Source: Glandiceps talaboti (taxonomy: Eukaryota > Hemichordata > Enteropneusta > Spengelidae). Taken from it: DNA of 64,000 nucleotides. The DNA lies in the NCBI RefSeq assembly GCF_964340395.1, contig NC_135570.1:9639322-9703321 (forward strand), read 5' to 3'. Numbering within the stretch: position 1 is the stretch's first letter; each line of letters opens with the position of its first letter. The notes below the pieces were generated by a model, which was not told the DNA's origin, searched no databases, and was given only the letters and a program-made list of their open reading frames with translations. Positions 39,653-51,327 of the stretch are shown here, one piece after another. The position numbers and the translations under genes were made by a program.

Positions 39653-40428
39653 AATCAGTTCCCACCGTGTAACGGCTTTTGTGGAAACATTTACATAATT
39701 TTATTTGAAAATTTCAAAACCGTAGCATTGTTACTGATGAGTTTTTGACTACCTATTTTTATTGGTCTGATATCAATGACTTATTTGGTGGAAGGAGACA
39801 GTAATTTTATGAAACTAAGATTTCTGAACATATTAATCCTTTCCCTTTAAGCATTACAATCATAATTGTACATTATTTGACACAGCTTGCTGCAAGGATG
39901 CTGATGAATTCGAAAGAAAGTTACAAATTTTCCATAGAAATGTTCCAAAATCTACATATGGTATGCCTAAAGTAATCATCAAACAGGTGGTTAATCTATA
40001 TAAAGAGTTTTAACATGTAAATCTCTATCTGCTGTTCTACTACCCATTTAGAAAAACAAATATCATTAGTGGAGGTGTAATAGGTGCAACTATTTTCCTT
40101 GGCTCCATTGTAAATAATCCGAAGAAGTCGGTTAGAAAATTTTGAAAATTGCTTTCTTAAAAAAGTTCTTCCACTAAACTCATTGATATCTACACCAATG
40201 AAAATGGTCATTCAGAAACATCAGTAACAATTCTATGCTTTCAAAATTTCAAAAATGTTTTCACAAAACCCTGTACACTAGTGACTTTTACCTGAAATAA
40301 AAGGGTGAATGTCTGAGTGTGCAAATCAGAGAGAACTGTGGCCAGTCAATATACTATGGTGTATACAGAAGGTAAGCATGGCGCCCTCATCGCCACCTCT
40401 CCCTCAGAAGGCTCATGAGGGCGATATA
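39653..40428. other. Intergenic, nothing recognised
   Basis: AT-rich, no supported gene. Near its end, CGCCCTCAT (about 40383) and ATGAGGGCG (about 40425) form a nine-base inverted pair next to the satellite flank. Confidence 0.5.
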
Positions 40429-41770
40429 CTGTAAACCTAGATATTTTTTACTATTACAAAACTTGGCGATTTTAAAGTCGGCAGCTAGTTATCAAAGACT
40501 AATTTTCACTAAACACCAGACAAATACATTGTGTTCATGTACACAAAGGCATTTAATCACTACTTATTTTTACTAATTAATAGACTAGTACATTGTGTTC
40601 ATGTACAAGAACATATTTTAGTCACAACTTAATTTTACTAATTACCAGACTGGCACACTGTGTTCATGTACAAGAACATATTTTAGTCACTTCTTATTTT
40701 TACTAATTACTAGACTGGTACATTGTGTTCATGGTACAAGAAGGTATTTTAGTCACTACTTATTTTTACTAATTACTAGACTGGTACATTGTGTTCATGT
40801 ACAGGAAGGTATTTTAGCCACTACTTATTTTTACTAATTACCAGACTAGTACATTGTGTTCATGTACAAGAACATATTTTAGTCACTACTTATTTTTACT
40901 AATTACCAGACTGGTACATTGTGTTCATGTACAAGAAGGCATTTTAGTCACTACTTATTTTTACTAATTACTAGACTAGTACATTGTGTTCATCTACAAG
41001 AACATATTTTAGTCACTGCTTATTTTTACTAATTACTAGACTAGTACATTGTGTTCATGTATAAGAAGGCATTTTAGTCACTACTTATTTTTACTAATTA
41101 CCAGACTGGTACATTGTGTTCATGTACAAGAAGGCAGTGTTGTCACTACTTATTTTTACTAATTACCAGACTAGCACATTGTGTTCATGTACAAGAACAT
41201 ATTTTAGTCCCTACTTATTTTTACTAATTACCAGACTGGTACATTGTGTTCATGTACAAGAACATATTTTAGTCACTACTTATTTTTACTAATTACTAGA
41301 CTGGTACATTGTGTTCATGTACAAGAAGGTTGTTTAGTCACTACTTATTTTTACTTATTACCAGAATGGTACATTGTGTGTTCATGTACAAGAAGGCATT
41401 TTAGTCTTTACTTATTTTTACTAATTACTAGACTGGTTCAGTGTGTTCATGTACAAGAACATATTTTAGTCACTACTTATTTTTACTAATTACTAGACTG
41501 GTACATTGTGTTCATGTACAAGAAGGTTGTTTAGTCACTACTTATTTTTACTTATTACCAGAATGGTACATTGTGTGTTCATGTACAAGAAGGCATTTTA
41601 GTCTTTACTTATTTTTACTAATTACTAGACTGGTTCAGTGTGTTCATGTACAAGAAGGCATTTTAGTCACTATTTATTTTTACTAATTACCAGACTCGTA
41701 CACTGTGTTCATGTACAAGAAGGTATTTTAGTCGCTACTTATTTTTGCGATTTTGTTTCTAGCAAATTAA
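40429..41770 (+). repeat. 65-bp satellite array, 19 units, with MITE-like flanks
   Basis: Unit: ACATTGTGTTCATGTACAAG, ARNNNATTTTAGTCACTACT, TATTTTTACTAATTACCAGA, CTGGT. The block TGTTCATGTAC recurs about every 65 bases from 40530 to 41707. The left flank begins ATACTGTAAACCTAGATATT and the right border ends TTAGTCGCTACTTATTTTTG then CGATTTTGTTTC. Both resemble the single-copy segment at 36040-36110, suggesting expansion of an internal MITE segment. Short MCSCTR... open frames are translations of the array. Confidence 0.9.
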
Positions 41771-42260
41771 ACAAAAATAAATCTTCAGTGAAAATCAGAG
41801 GTCATAATGATTTCATACATAGACAATGAAAATCACTTCCTGCTGCAGTGCCACCTAATAGCAACCAAACATATTTAGAAAGGAACTATTCAAAAAAAAC
41901 TTTTAAGTATAACACCAAGAACAAACTACAGTATCTCGATAAACCAGGATCATCTTCAATGAAATTCTGAGAATTAGTAACAATGGACAAATTTAGTATT
42001 TTGTAGTTTACTTTACAATTTGATGAAATACATTTTGTTTTGTTTTAATTCATAGAATTTATCTTGTATTCTGGATTCAAAGCTTGTTTTGCAGTTATTC
42101 TATTTTATAATTTGTTTTAGTTTAGATCTATTATTTAAAATATAAATATTAAGTACGATGGTCGACATTCTCATACTTTTTATACTATTTAGAGTTTGAT
42201 ATTGTCGTGTTTAAGAGTAAAATTGAACCATACCAAAACATACTTCATAAAAATTTAATT
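41771..42260. other. Intergenic, nothing recognised
   Basis: AT-rich sequence with no ORF or repeat of note. Confidence 0.5.
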
Positions 42261-42265
42261 TGGTG

Positions 42266-42307
42266 GTGTGTGCGTGCGTGCATGCATGCATGTGTATGCG
42301 CGTACGT
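42266..42307 (+). repeat. Alternating purine-pyrimidine tract (Z-DNA candidate)
   Basis: About 41 bases of strictly alternating R-Y sequence: GTGTGTGCGTGCGTGCATGC then ATGCATGTGTATGCGCGTAC. Confidence 0.8.
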
Positions 42308-42360
42308 CGATATCACCACGAACTGCTAGCTTAATAATCTTAAATTTATAATACAGATAA

Positions 42361-42790
42361 TTGCTAGAATTAACTAAATGGCCCTCAGTCTTTAGCAAGT
42401 ACTCTAATGACATCATCAACTCACCACCTTTTTACCAAAATTCTGATTCAGAATTGGGTCAACCCCACAGTCTAAATATTTGGTCCTTGTCTAATAGTAA
42501 TCTTTCCCATCAAGTTCCATCCCAAATTCTTATAAATATCCTACAAACAAACAAAAACATAAACAACCAAACCAACCTACCTGTTCCTTCAGTGAAGAAT
42601 GTTGAATTAGTTTTGGTTACCCAGACTCCTCTGACTTCCGTTGGCCCCAGAGAACATCAGTGACTGGAAAAGTATGGCTGGATAAAGATGCTGACGCACA
42701 ACATGACCTGAAGAAAACAAGCGACATATCGGTCAGAATAGCTCCACTGTTCTTTTTAGTTTTTATTTTGGTAGCAATGTAATAAAGTGG
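42361..42790 (+). mobile_element. Possible retroelement 3' end
   Basis: A 100-codon open frame ends at 42663 and is followed by ATGACCTGAAGAAAACAAGC then GACATATCGGTCAGAATAGC. The pattern CCTGAAGAA...CG is typical of 3' tails of several invertebrate retroelements. The open frame shows no recognisable domain. Weak call. Confidence 0.25.
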
Positions 42791-42939
42791 TTAGTGGTTT
42801 CATATGATGTCTCACTATAAAACACATTTTACACAGAAAGTTGGTAAAATATTGTACTTTTATACCACAGTCACCATTTTATAAAAAAAATTACTGTTAT
42901 GAAAATTACACAAAATCTCAGAAAAATAAAGACTGGGAA

Positions 42940-42980
42940 ACGCGCGCGCACGCACACATGCATGCACACACGCACGCACG

Positions 42981-43030
<50 letters not shown>
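42940..43030 (+). repeat. (CG)n/(CA)n tract, 91 bp strictly alternating
   Basis: Starts CGCGCGCGCACGCACACATG and ends in (CA)n of about 28 units. Purine and pyrimidine alternate without a break over the whole tract, a strong Z-DNA-forming signature. Confidence 0.92.
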
Positions 43031-43032
<2 letters not shown>

Positions 43033-44890
43033 ATTTTTGAGGTTGGCTATAAATAATTCCAGTGTCTTACAGCTTTAACCCTGGAAAATTTTAATAATGA
43101 ATGAAATAAACTAGGGATCTAAAATAATTTTGAGGCAATTTGAATTTCAATTTTCTAACAAATTTACCAAAAACACTGTCCATAAGCTTAATTGTCAACA
43201 CCATTCAACTTGTAGTAGACATAACATCGTCTAATATTTAAATTTACAGAGTGTCTTGTGACCGGCGCCTGTCAGCAGACTCGGCCAATTTTTTTTCATC
43301 ATTCCATTGTATTTAAACCTAGTACTTGACATTTCGCAATATTTATAATTCTCAACAAAATATCTCAACATGCTTCACCTCACTCGTACTCAAAGCAACC
43401 CCGGTATGATCACTGACATGACTAGAGAGAACCTTTTCAGATTTAGTGAGTGATCAGTTTTATACGGCCGGGGTGGGTCGGTGACTTTTTGTTCATGTTG
43501 TACTTAAAAATAGTGACCCCCCCCCCCTGCAATTCATTCACAAAACAATCCAACCCCCCTCTGACAAATAAAAACACAATGAGCCCCCTCCCCATCTAGT
43601 GACAAGAAACACTCTTTTTGTTCTTGCAAAAAACACTCTATTCTCAGAGCATAATACCGCACACTACACAGTTAATTTTACATGTTACATTTTCAGTAAT
43701 TTTAAGTGTATCTGGTAAATTGCTATCCCAAATCCATTGCTTCACATGTATAAAGCTCTTTAGATAGGAACCCTATGAAAAGTATGATTGTCTGTTCACA
43801 GACGTACAAAATATTCATGTTTTAGTAACCAAAAGTTCTAGGATATCTCTTAGATTGAGTGAACTATTAATATTTATTAATTCAGCTAATTATCAAGTAC
43901 AATATTATAAATGGAGTTAATATACTTGTAAACCTATGTCCGTAACTGTCACACATAATGATGTACCTGTATCGTATAATGAATTGTTTATATCATATAA
44001 AGATATGTTCACATCACATAGTCAATATATTGTTTTCTTTAGACTTAACACAACTGCGGCTTTCCATACATGTATACGTCTGCACTCCTCAAGGCACTTG
44101 TTTGTCCTGTTCATAATTGTTCAGTTTAATCATGGCACTGACTCAAAACTCCACCTCCCTCCCCCCCCCCCCCCCCCATTCATTGCCCACGCTGATAATT
44201 TTGAAAGGTTTTGAATAATGAAATGTGATAAACGTCATTGGTTTCAAAATAGAAATTAAAAAATGTCATAAAAATGTTTACTGTACTACAGCAGTTTCTA
44301 AACTAGATTACTAATTCAATTCACTTACTATTGGCTATGTTGTCCAGTATATTGCTGGCAACATGATAGCCTTGAAAATAAATACATTCTAATACCAAGG
44401 AAATGTAATATTATGATCTGCTGACAAAATTTTACTCTCAGTATACAGTCACTCAATGTGGATACTAGATATTTCAGAGGAGATGTAAAATCTAATTTTC
44501 CTCATAACTTTGCACTGTGTCAGTACTATAGAAGTTCTGGCTACAGTAAATAGCCCTTTACTAGATCATCATCAAACAAGTCTGTGTTTATAACTTTGTT
44601 TATCAGTCATTCACATAATATATATTCTCTGAGAATCTGATTAATATTGTGTTCACCTTGGAATATATTTCTTTCTTGGTGGTTTATGGTGTAAAACAAT
44701 AGCTAGACAAAAGGGGGTTTCACATGTAGCCTGGTAACATGTATTAAACTTGGTGATGGTCACAGGTATCAGAGAAGAAGTGAAACACAAACACAGAAAA
44801 GTTATTTTTGATAAGACATGTAGTTCATATTATACATGTAGCTATGCCAAGTAACAGTTCAATAGTTTATACATGTATGATAAATTAACA
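43031..44890. other. Intergenic, nothing recognised
   Basis: AT-rich with C-runs near 43511 and 44160-44177. Short open frames lack coding character. Confidence 0.5.
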
Positions 44891-45112
44891 TATTAGGGGT
44901 GAGATCAGTAGGTAAAAAAACTAATTCTTTTAGTAAGGCCTCAGAACCCCTTCCTCACCCCTTCTAACTAAATTGGTAAAATTGTTGCAGACAGCACGAT
45001 CAATTTCAAGTCAGTATGTAGTATCATGTAGTGCTATGAATACAAAGCCAGTATGTAGTGAGGAAAAAATAGCTTTTTTATTGGCACAATAATGTATTTT
45101 AGGGCCATGCAA
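44891..45112 (+). repeat. Duplicated block A, copy 1
   Basis: GGGGTGAGATCAGTAGGTAA, AGGCCTCAGAACCCC, ATCAATTTCAAGTCAGTATG and GGGCCATGCAAAA occur in the same order at 48302-48545. Identity is moderate with indels. Confidence 0.7.
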
Positions 45113-46616
45113 AACAATCTCCACGCCAAGGGCACTATCTATGATATCATTGTGAGGCAGCTGGTCACAAATGAATCTACCCAGCTGTGCGAGCTTAGGG
45201 GCTTTGGCCTAGTTATGATATTAAATGTATGGACATTGAAGTACAGGAGCATGGCTCATGATTTTGTTTAGTTGAAAACAAGGTGATTCACCTATACTCT
45301 ATACCTTAATACCCATCTATACCTAAAGCTACGCTTTCAGCTTTCGCTGACAACGGAGCTAAAAAATGGTTGCAATTCTTGCTAAGTAAATTTTGGTTTT
45401 ATCTTCTAACAAAGACGATTTTCAAAAAAATATACTCTAAAGGAGTTAGTGAATTCAAAATGAAATTGAATAATTTTCATCTAATCAGATGGTATCGTCC
45501 GTCTTGTCATATTTACTGTAATTGATCATCATAGCAGTTGTCTTGGTGACCGGATTTTGTAATAAAGCAACTCCAAATAGGCTTTTGTTGTATTTTTCCT
45601 GAAAGACTATATAATTTATTTCCTATTTTCTAACTGATTTTAAAAGATAACAACTATATCTGATGTTATGGAAAAGTTTCCGACAATGTTTTAATAAAAA
45701 TATAGATAAAATAAGATGACCTTGAATTTTGAACTTGATATTGACCTTTGAGTGGAATTGTCATATGATCAATGAGTTGCCCATCTCCCCAAACATATAC
45801 ACATACTTTGATTATGCTAATAGCACTTCTGGAGCCCAAGATATGACATTTTTTAATGCTTAGCATTCTTCAAAATAATGTCACCTTCACCATGGAAACT
45901 GCCTGCTGTGAATTTGCGCAAGAGAATCCAGAGGGGCAACACCAGTTTTCTGATGGCACAATGTCCCCTCTAACCAAATATGATGTCAAAAACTGTACTT
46001 CAAACTATGTAAAGGTAACTCTTGTTTTCAGTGTAAGCCACTTTTTGACCTTGGCATCCTGACTAATTATATTGCTTGAGAATTCAATGAGAAAAAAAAA
46101 CATTCTCTCATCCAAGAAAAATTTTCGAAAGATTCTCAGGTGAACAGTTACACACAATGTAAGGTTTGGATGTATTAAAACTTTTATGTTTATGGGAAGT
46201 GCGCCCCCAGTGGCCAATATATTTGGAAATAGCAGTGTTCTCCCCAGGATAGACTGCAAGGATATTGACTAATTTGCATATTCATTTACATATAAATGCA
46301 ATGGCAATTTGCATATTAGTTTGCATAGTGATCAGTATATAGTATGCATGTCTTCAACACTGGAACAAACTCTGACATGTTTATTTTAACACATACACAC
46401 ATAGACATTGAGGATCAGCCATTTCTCTTCATGTGAAAATATTATTATGATTTAGTCATTCAAAGATTACTAAAAGCTCAAGGATGGTAGAACACTTTTG
46501 AAGCATGGTAGAAACCTGCCAGGCATGGCGGCCTAGATGGCAAGGACAGTGTTTGCACCATGCTTTCTCGATAGTGGGGAGAACACTGCTGTACTTGTAC
46601 TAAAGTTTAGTAAAGT

Positions 46617-46745
46617 GCTTACCTATAGACTCCCAGTCTGACAAGACATTACACACGAAGTCCTTTGGTTCCGTAGTATAGGTTAATATTACAGATCCAA
46701 CTGTTCATCCAAACATCTATTCAAGGGAGTTGGTGTCCGTCAAAC
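46617..46745. repeat. Duplicated block B, copy 1
   Basis: GCTTACCTATAGACTCCCAG, GAAGTCCTTTGGTTCCGTAG and GTTGGTGTCCGTCAA match 49421-49557. On the minus strand both copies end in a good splice donor (GTAAGC) after an 18-codon stretch open in both (TEPKDFVCNVLSDWESI here), so this could derive from an exon of an unknown minus-strand transcript. Confidence 0.65.
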
Positions 46746-46849
46746 CCACACTTATTACATATCCTGGCTCATGGCTAGAAATAAAAGAAGAATATGGAAT
46801 TTTAAACATCAACAATACCACAAAGAAACACTTTTTGAACATTTGTAAA

Positions 46850-47255
46850 AGATTATTTCACCAAGAAATGGACCAAAGACAACGATAGACAAGACTTAAA
46901 GCTCAGAACTTACAAATTGTTACACAATAAGATACAAACACCCAGAAAGTTGGTACAATTTCAAGAATTAGACAGAGCTAACATGATCAACAAATATTGG
47001 AAGACATAATAGACCAAAAATAGAGATAGAGATATAAAACATAATATGCAACACCTGCAATATGATAGAAGATGAAATACACTTCATCACAACATGCAAC
47101 AACTATAACATTGAGAGACAACAAATGTATACCCGACTAAGTGCAATCAGTGGTCTAGACAATTTCTAAGAACTAGACAATGAAACAAAATGTATTACTC
47201 TTTTTAACTCGGATCAAAGACACATACTTATGGTACTGACAACTTTCAGAAATTC
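46850..47255 (+). pseudogene. Decayed LINE ORF, C-terminal fragment
   Basis: Conceptual translation shows KWTKDND, KLRTYKLLHNKI and RKLVQFQELDRANM, then after stops a C-x2-C-x7-H-x4-C knuckle (47047-47097; ICNTC and HFITTC), then LFNSDQRHILMVLTTF. This order is typical of the C-terminal end of non-LTR retrotransposon polyproteins. Several stops and frame changes show it is dead. No reverse transcriptase core is left. Confidence 0.65.
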
Positions 47256-48301
47256 AGCACTTATTGTCTAGGTTTCCGTCGCTGGATTACAGGAAAACAA
47301 AATGGGATTTTGCCCAAAACATGGCTGTTACTAAACACACATATTTTGGGGAAGAATGGTTTGTTTGTGCCAGATGATACCTATCCCACACAAAAATACA
47401 TAAATCATGTTCAACCTATCAACATTAAATCGTTAACATGATATTTGACCCAACACAACAGTTATCCGAATAAATGTAAATCTCAGTCTTCCTACTATAA
47501 ACAATTGGAACATGGAAATACACACGCAAATTCTATAAGTATCTACAAATATTCAACAGAAGTACCAGGGTTCTCCACAATTTTGAAAAATACAGGGGTG
47601 CCCTAATTTGCGTATTTATTTGCATATCATTAGCATATTTCCAGATCATAATATTAGGAAGTGAGAAAAGTTTCCAAAATCAAAAACTCCTATTTTATTC
47701 ATTCAGCAAACTAAAATGCACTGAAATGTATTGATATCACCAATTTCCAAACCTTTAACAAAATTCACAATGTAAAAATTTCAGGAAGGAGGTTGACAGT
47801 TACACAAACGATGTCATAGTAATGTTGGCAAGCATGTTTTACACACAGGAGTGACAACACATGGCATTGTTGATGTACATGTATGCACCTCTAGGCTAGC
47901 TATCACTTAGTTTTGAGTTGTTGGTTTCACCTTGTAAATGTGCATGTCATTCATAAAAATTAATTGAAAACAATTCATTTCCCTTTATTTCTCTAAAATT
48001 TGATATCTTTTTAATTTTCATGAATAAATATAGTCTCCTATCGCAGTTCAAATAGAAAATGTTGCTTTCAAGTGTCTTGTGCATTAATTTTTGGACAAAT
48101 ATTCAACAGTGGTCACAATGAGTATTATGCACAGTCTCCTACTGAAGTTACAAAAAAATTATGATTTGATAGTATCTGAAATTGCTAATGTTCAACAGTA
48201 AACACTCCTGGTATACTTACTGTCTCCTACTGTGGTTACAAATAACTAACAGGTGCAGACTTTTTTCAATAATGGTCAGTAGCAACACTCTGCACACCAT
48301 T

Positions 48302-48545
48302 TGGGGTGAGATCAACAGTTCAATGTAGGATAAAAAGTTCTTTTACTTGGGCCTCAGACCCCCCCCCCTCCCCTACCCCTCCTTTCTTACTAAAGTGGCC
48401 AAAATTGAAAATTGCTTCAAACCACACAATCAATTTCAAATCATTCAGGATGTAGTAGTATGTAGTGATATGAATAAAGCCATTTTTCAGTGAGTAAAAA
48501 ATAGTTTTTTTGTTGACACTTTACTTTATTTTAGTGCCATGCATT
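48302..48545 (+). repeat. Duplicated block A, copy 2
   Basis: GGGGTGAGATCAACAGTTCA, GGCCTCAGACCCC, ATCAATTTCAAATCATTCAG and AGTGCCATGCATTT match 44891-45112. The C-run here (about 48360) is longer than in copy 1. Confidence 0.7.
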
Positions 48546-49420
48546 TACTGTATGGAAAATTCTTCCATAACTCAACTTGACATTTTTTAAAGAAATATTT
48601 GTATTTAGGGGTGCAAAAGACAATAGTAAAATCGATTTTGTAGGATGAGAACTAAAATGGCTCAACCCCCCCCCCCCCAAAAAAAAAGTTTTCTTTCTTT
48701 TGTTCGAACAGCTGGTGTGAACACTAATGTCATGGCCTAGACACAGTTCTTTTTATCTGTACGCCTTGTGCACCCGCACGTAGGGATTGCCTCTTTTTTT
48801 TAAAAGTCTTTTGCGTAGCTCACCACACAAAATTTGCTAAATCCCTAATTTATAAAACGGTATGCGTGGTACACCACACTTTTTTAGTAAGCTCTACCCC
48901 ACGACATAGGAACACCAAACAATTTGCTAAAACTTTAACTAATAAATAGTTTCAACAACAAAAACAAAACTGTCCTACATACCAGTTACTTGGGTATTTT
49001 TTCTGACCAAAAAATAAGAGCACACGAGTATTACATATCGTCAAACGGACCTGGCCCCCATTGATTTTGACTTGCCTCGTCTTACTACACAGTACACAGG
49101 TGCGGGGAAATTACATAGTATTAATTAGTAATACTATGCATAAATTAGCGAACACATGGAAACCAAAATAGACAAGACACTTTGCAAACCACAAAAACCT
49201 GGTCCGGTAACAAAATATGCAATACAGCAAATAAATACAACGCAAACCTGGTACTTCCCCGTGCACCTGAACGAGACTATCCAGGATTCAACGTTTAGGA
49301 AAAAATGCCAAAAATCCAAGATGGCACCTCCGTTCTGATTGCAGTGATGCACAGAGATTTACCCCAACAAAAAGTTGCAAAAAGTAATAAAGTTTGGTAT
49401 GACTATCTTGTCTTCTGGTG

Positions 49421-49557
49421 CTTACCTCTATATACTCCCAGTCTGTCGAGACGTTACACTCGAAGTCCCTTGGTTCCGTATTATCGTTTAAGATGTAATA
49501 TTATTACAGATCCGACAGTTCATCCATAGCCAAGCATGCACGGGTTGGTGTCCGTCA
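49421..49557. repeat. Duplicated block B, copy 2
   Basis: GCTTACCTCTATATACTCCC, CGAAGTCCCTTGGTTCCGTA and GTTGGTGTCCGTCAA match 46617-46745. The minus strand reads TEPRDFECNVSTDWEYIE up to a GTAAGC donor. Confidence 0.65.
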
Positions 49558-50362
49558 ATGTCGTCAAAATCAGCTCATCTCCCCGTTGAGGGCGTCCTCT
49601 CGGAAGGCTGTGGCTCTCAGATCGACAAGTAAGTCTGTGGGTGGCTCAAAGCTTGCTCCATGTCCTTTTGAAGAAGAAAAATGGGGGGGGGGTGTCACCA
49701 GCACGTTTTCATGGAAATAGACGGTCATTTTGGATTCGAAAACGACTAAAATTAATCTGTTGGACTGTTGAACTCCGGAACCACAAGTTTATGTACTAAA
49801 TACCTGGACAGGAGTGATACTGTGTTTCTCTTTCAATCATCTTCAAAATTTAGCTGATCAATATCGTAATCGCACTCCACCAGTGACTGTGACATGAAGC
49901 CAGAACTGAAAGAGAAATTGCAAGAGATTAGATTATGTATACTTTTTATTGCCGGAAATTCGTTTTGGCACTAGGCACACATCAAACGTAAATAAAGACA
50001 AGACATGCGTACAGACACAAATCACCAATATTAAACTGAAGGTATGCAGCCAATTAAAAAATAAAAGTGCTTGCTTGTGCTACAGCAAAATGACTGAGAA
50101 CAATAGCATTAAAAATTGCGTTTACTCTTTGCCAAGTCCAAGTTTAAAAGTTTTACAGCAGATGGAATAAAGGACTTCTTTAAAAACGTTCTTTCGAGCT
50201 CTGGGTATCATTAGGCGGCGACCTGTGGTACAACGCTTGTAAATATTGGAATCGCGTTACTCCATCGATTCAGGATTTCACATAACACAATATGACTAAA
50301 AATAAAGCACTTTATCATATTATATTGTGAGTCTAATTCATGTTACTGTCACAGTGGTACAT
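49558..50362. other. Intergenic, nothing recognised
   Basis: Slightly higher CpG than the surroundings. A G9 run lies near 49683. No supported exon. Confidence 0.45.
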
Positions 50363-50569
50363 CTATTGGTAGCTAGCTCTCTTACACCAATCGTATGGCC
50401 TCCCTTTCTGGTGCACGGACGTCAACTGTGAAATATGTGCGGGTAGAAGAGTTTGATGCTGCGCAAACTGGTCAAGGCCTGTGAGACACTGTGTCACGGA
50501 ATATCTACGCAGTAATGAAAGCTGTTCTGCATCTTTTAAGTGGGAAATCACCTGCATCAGTGATAACAT
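50363..50569 (-). CDS. Hypothetical minus-strand ORF, possible exon
   Basis: 68 codons from ATG to stop; the frame stays open about ten codons upstream of the ATG. The translation has a balanced composition (LKDAEQLSLLRRYSVTQC, LDQFAQHQTLLPAHISQL) unlike the low-complexity frames nearby, and the local base composition is less AT-rich. No family was recognised. The plus strand is also partly open with one TGA. It could be a terminal exon of a minus-strand gene or chance. Confidence 0.2.
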   Translation of the reverse strand: MLSLMQVISHLKDAEQLSLLRRYSVTQCLTGLDQFAQHQTLLPAHISQLTSVHQKGRPYDWCKRASYQ

Positions 50570-51290
50570 ACCACCCGAGGACCCGCCCTTATCATTGCGT
50601 TAATTAGAGAGACTATAGAAATCGACCTGGGCTGGTGATATACGGTGAGTGGTTGTTAGGTGTTATTTTTATCGATAGTTGTATGGGGCGAGGTTTGTAA
50701 TTAAAATGTCATCAGTTGCATACGCACTTGTTGCCTCTCAGAACGTTTGCAATACATATTTCAAGTAATGCAAGGCATTTGTGTTCAAAGCATTATTCTA
50801 AGGAAAACATTGATATTTCACTTGACATTTAAATTAATTATTTCTTATAATGCAAACATCAGAATTGTTCTCGATACGATATCCATAGAATATGCTACAC
50901 ATAGTTTCGAGTGTTATTCACTGAAGGTCATCTCTCGCCTTGGCTTTGTTATAGGATGCATCGCAGTATGGCAAATTAAAACTGTGATAATGCAGCGTAC
51001 AACAAAATGTGTAAGACTGAATAAACCAGATTTTAGTTAAAACCAAATCTTCTGTAGGGACATCGTTGATTCCCAGGGCAACTATGTGCCGAGTTGTAGG
51101 CTTGGAAAAGCTGTAACATAGGAAACACTATACAAGCAAGTCTACAGTGATCTACATTTTACAATCTCTCTTATTCACTGCTGTAACATCACGTAACACC
51201 CACTGTACACACGTACACCACCATGACGGTTTGTTACCAAATTGTTACACTTTCAATTGGATAACATTGAAAATTAGATACATTTTTCTT
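50570..51290. other. Intergenic, nothing recognised
   Basis: Contains GATATACGGTGAGTGG near 50637, a good donor context on the plus strand, but no exon could be tied to it. Confidence 0.4.
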
Positions 51291-51293
51291 CTT

Positions 51294-51327
51294 CTTTTTT
51301 TCTGCTCTTTACGAAGAGCAGAAAAAA
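51294..51327. repeat. Perfect hairpin with TACG loop
   Basis: TTTTTTCTGCTCTT and AAGAGCAGAAAAAA are perfect arms around TACG. As RNA this would be a 14-bp stem closed by a UNCG-type tetraloop, although the closing pair is U-A rather than C-G. Confidence 0.75.

Noticed and set aside
40429-41770. CRISPR-like array
   Set aside because: Units are contiguous 65-bp tandem repeats with no unique spacers, in an animal genome.
41244-41829. MCSCTR... repeat proteins
   Set aside because: Translations of the 65-bp satellite; the repeat length is not a multiple of three and frames change from unit to unit.
50395-50610. Plus-strand frame interrupted by one TGA, as in a selenoprotein
   Set aside because: No selenocysteine insertion element was sought successfully and no selenoprotein family is recognised; one TGA in a short frame is expected by chance.
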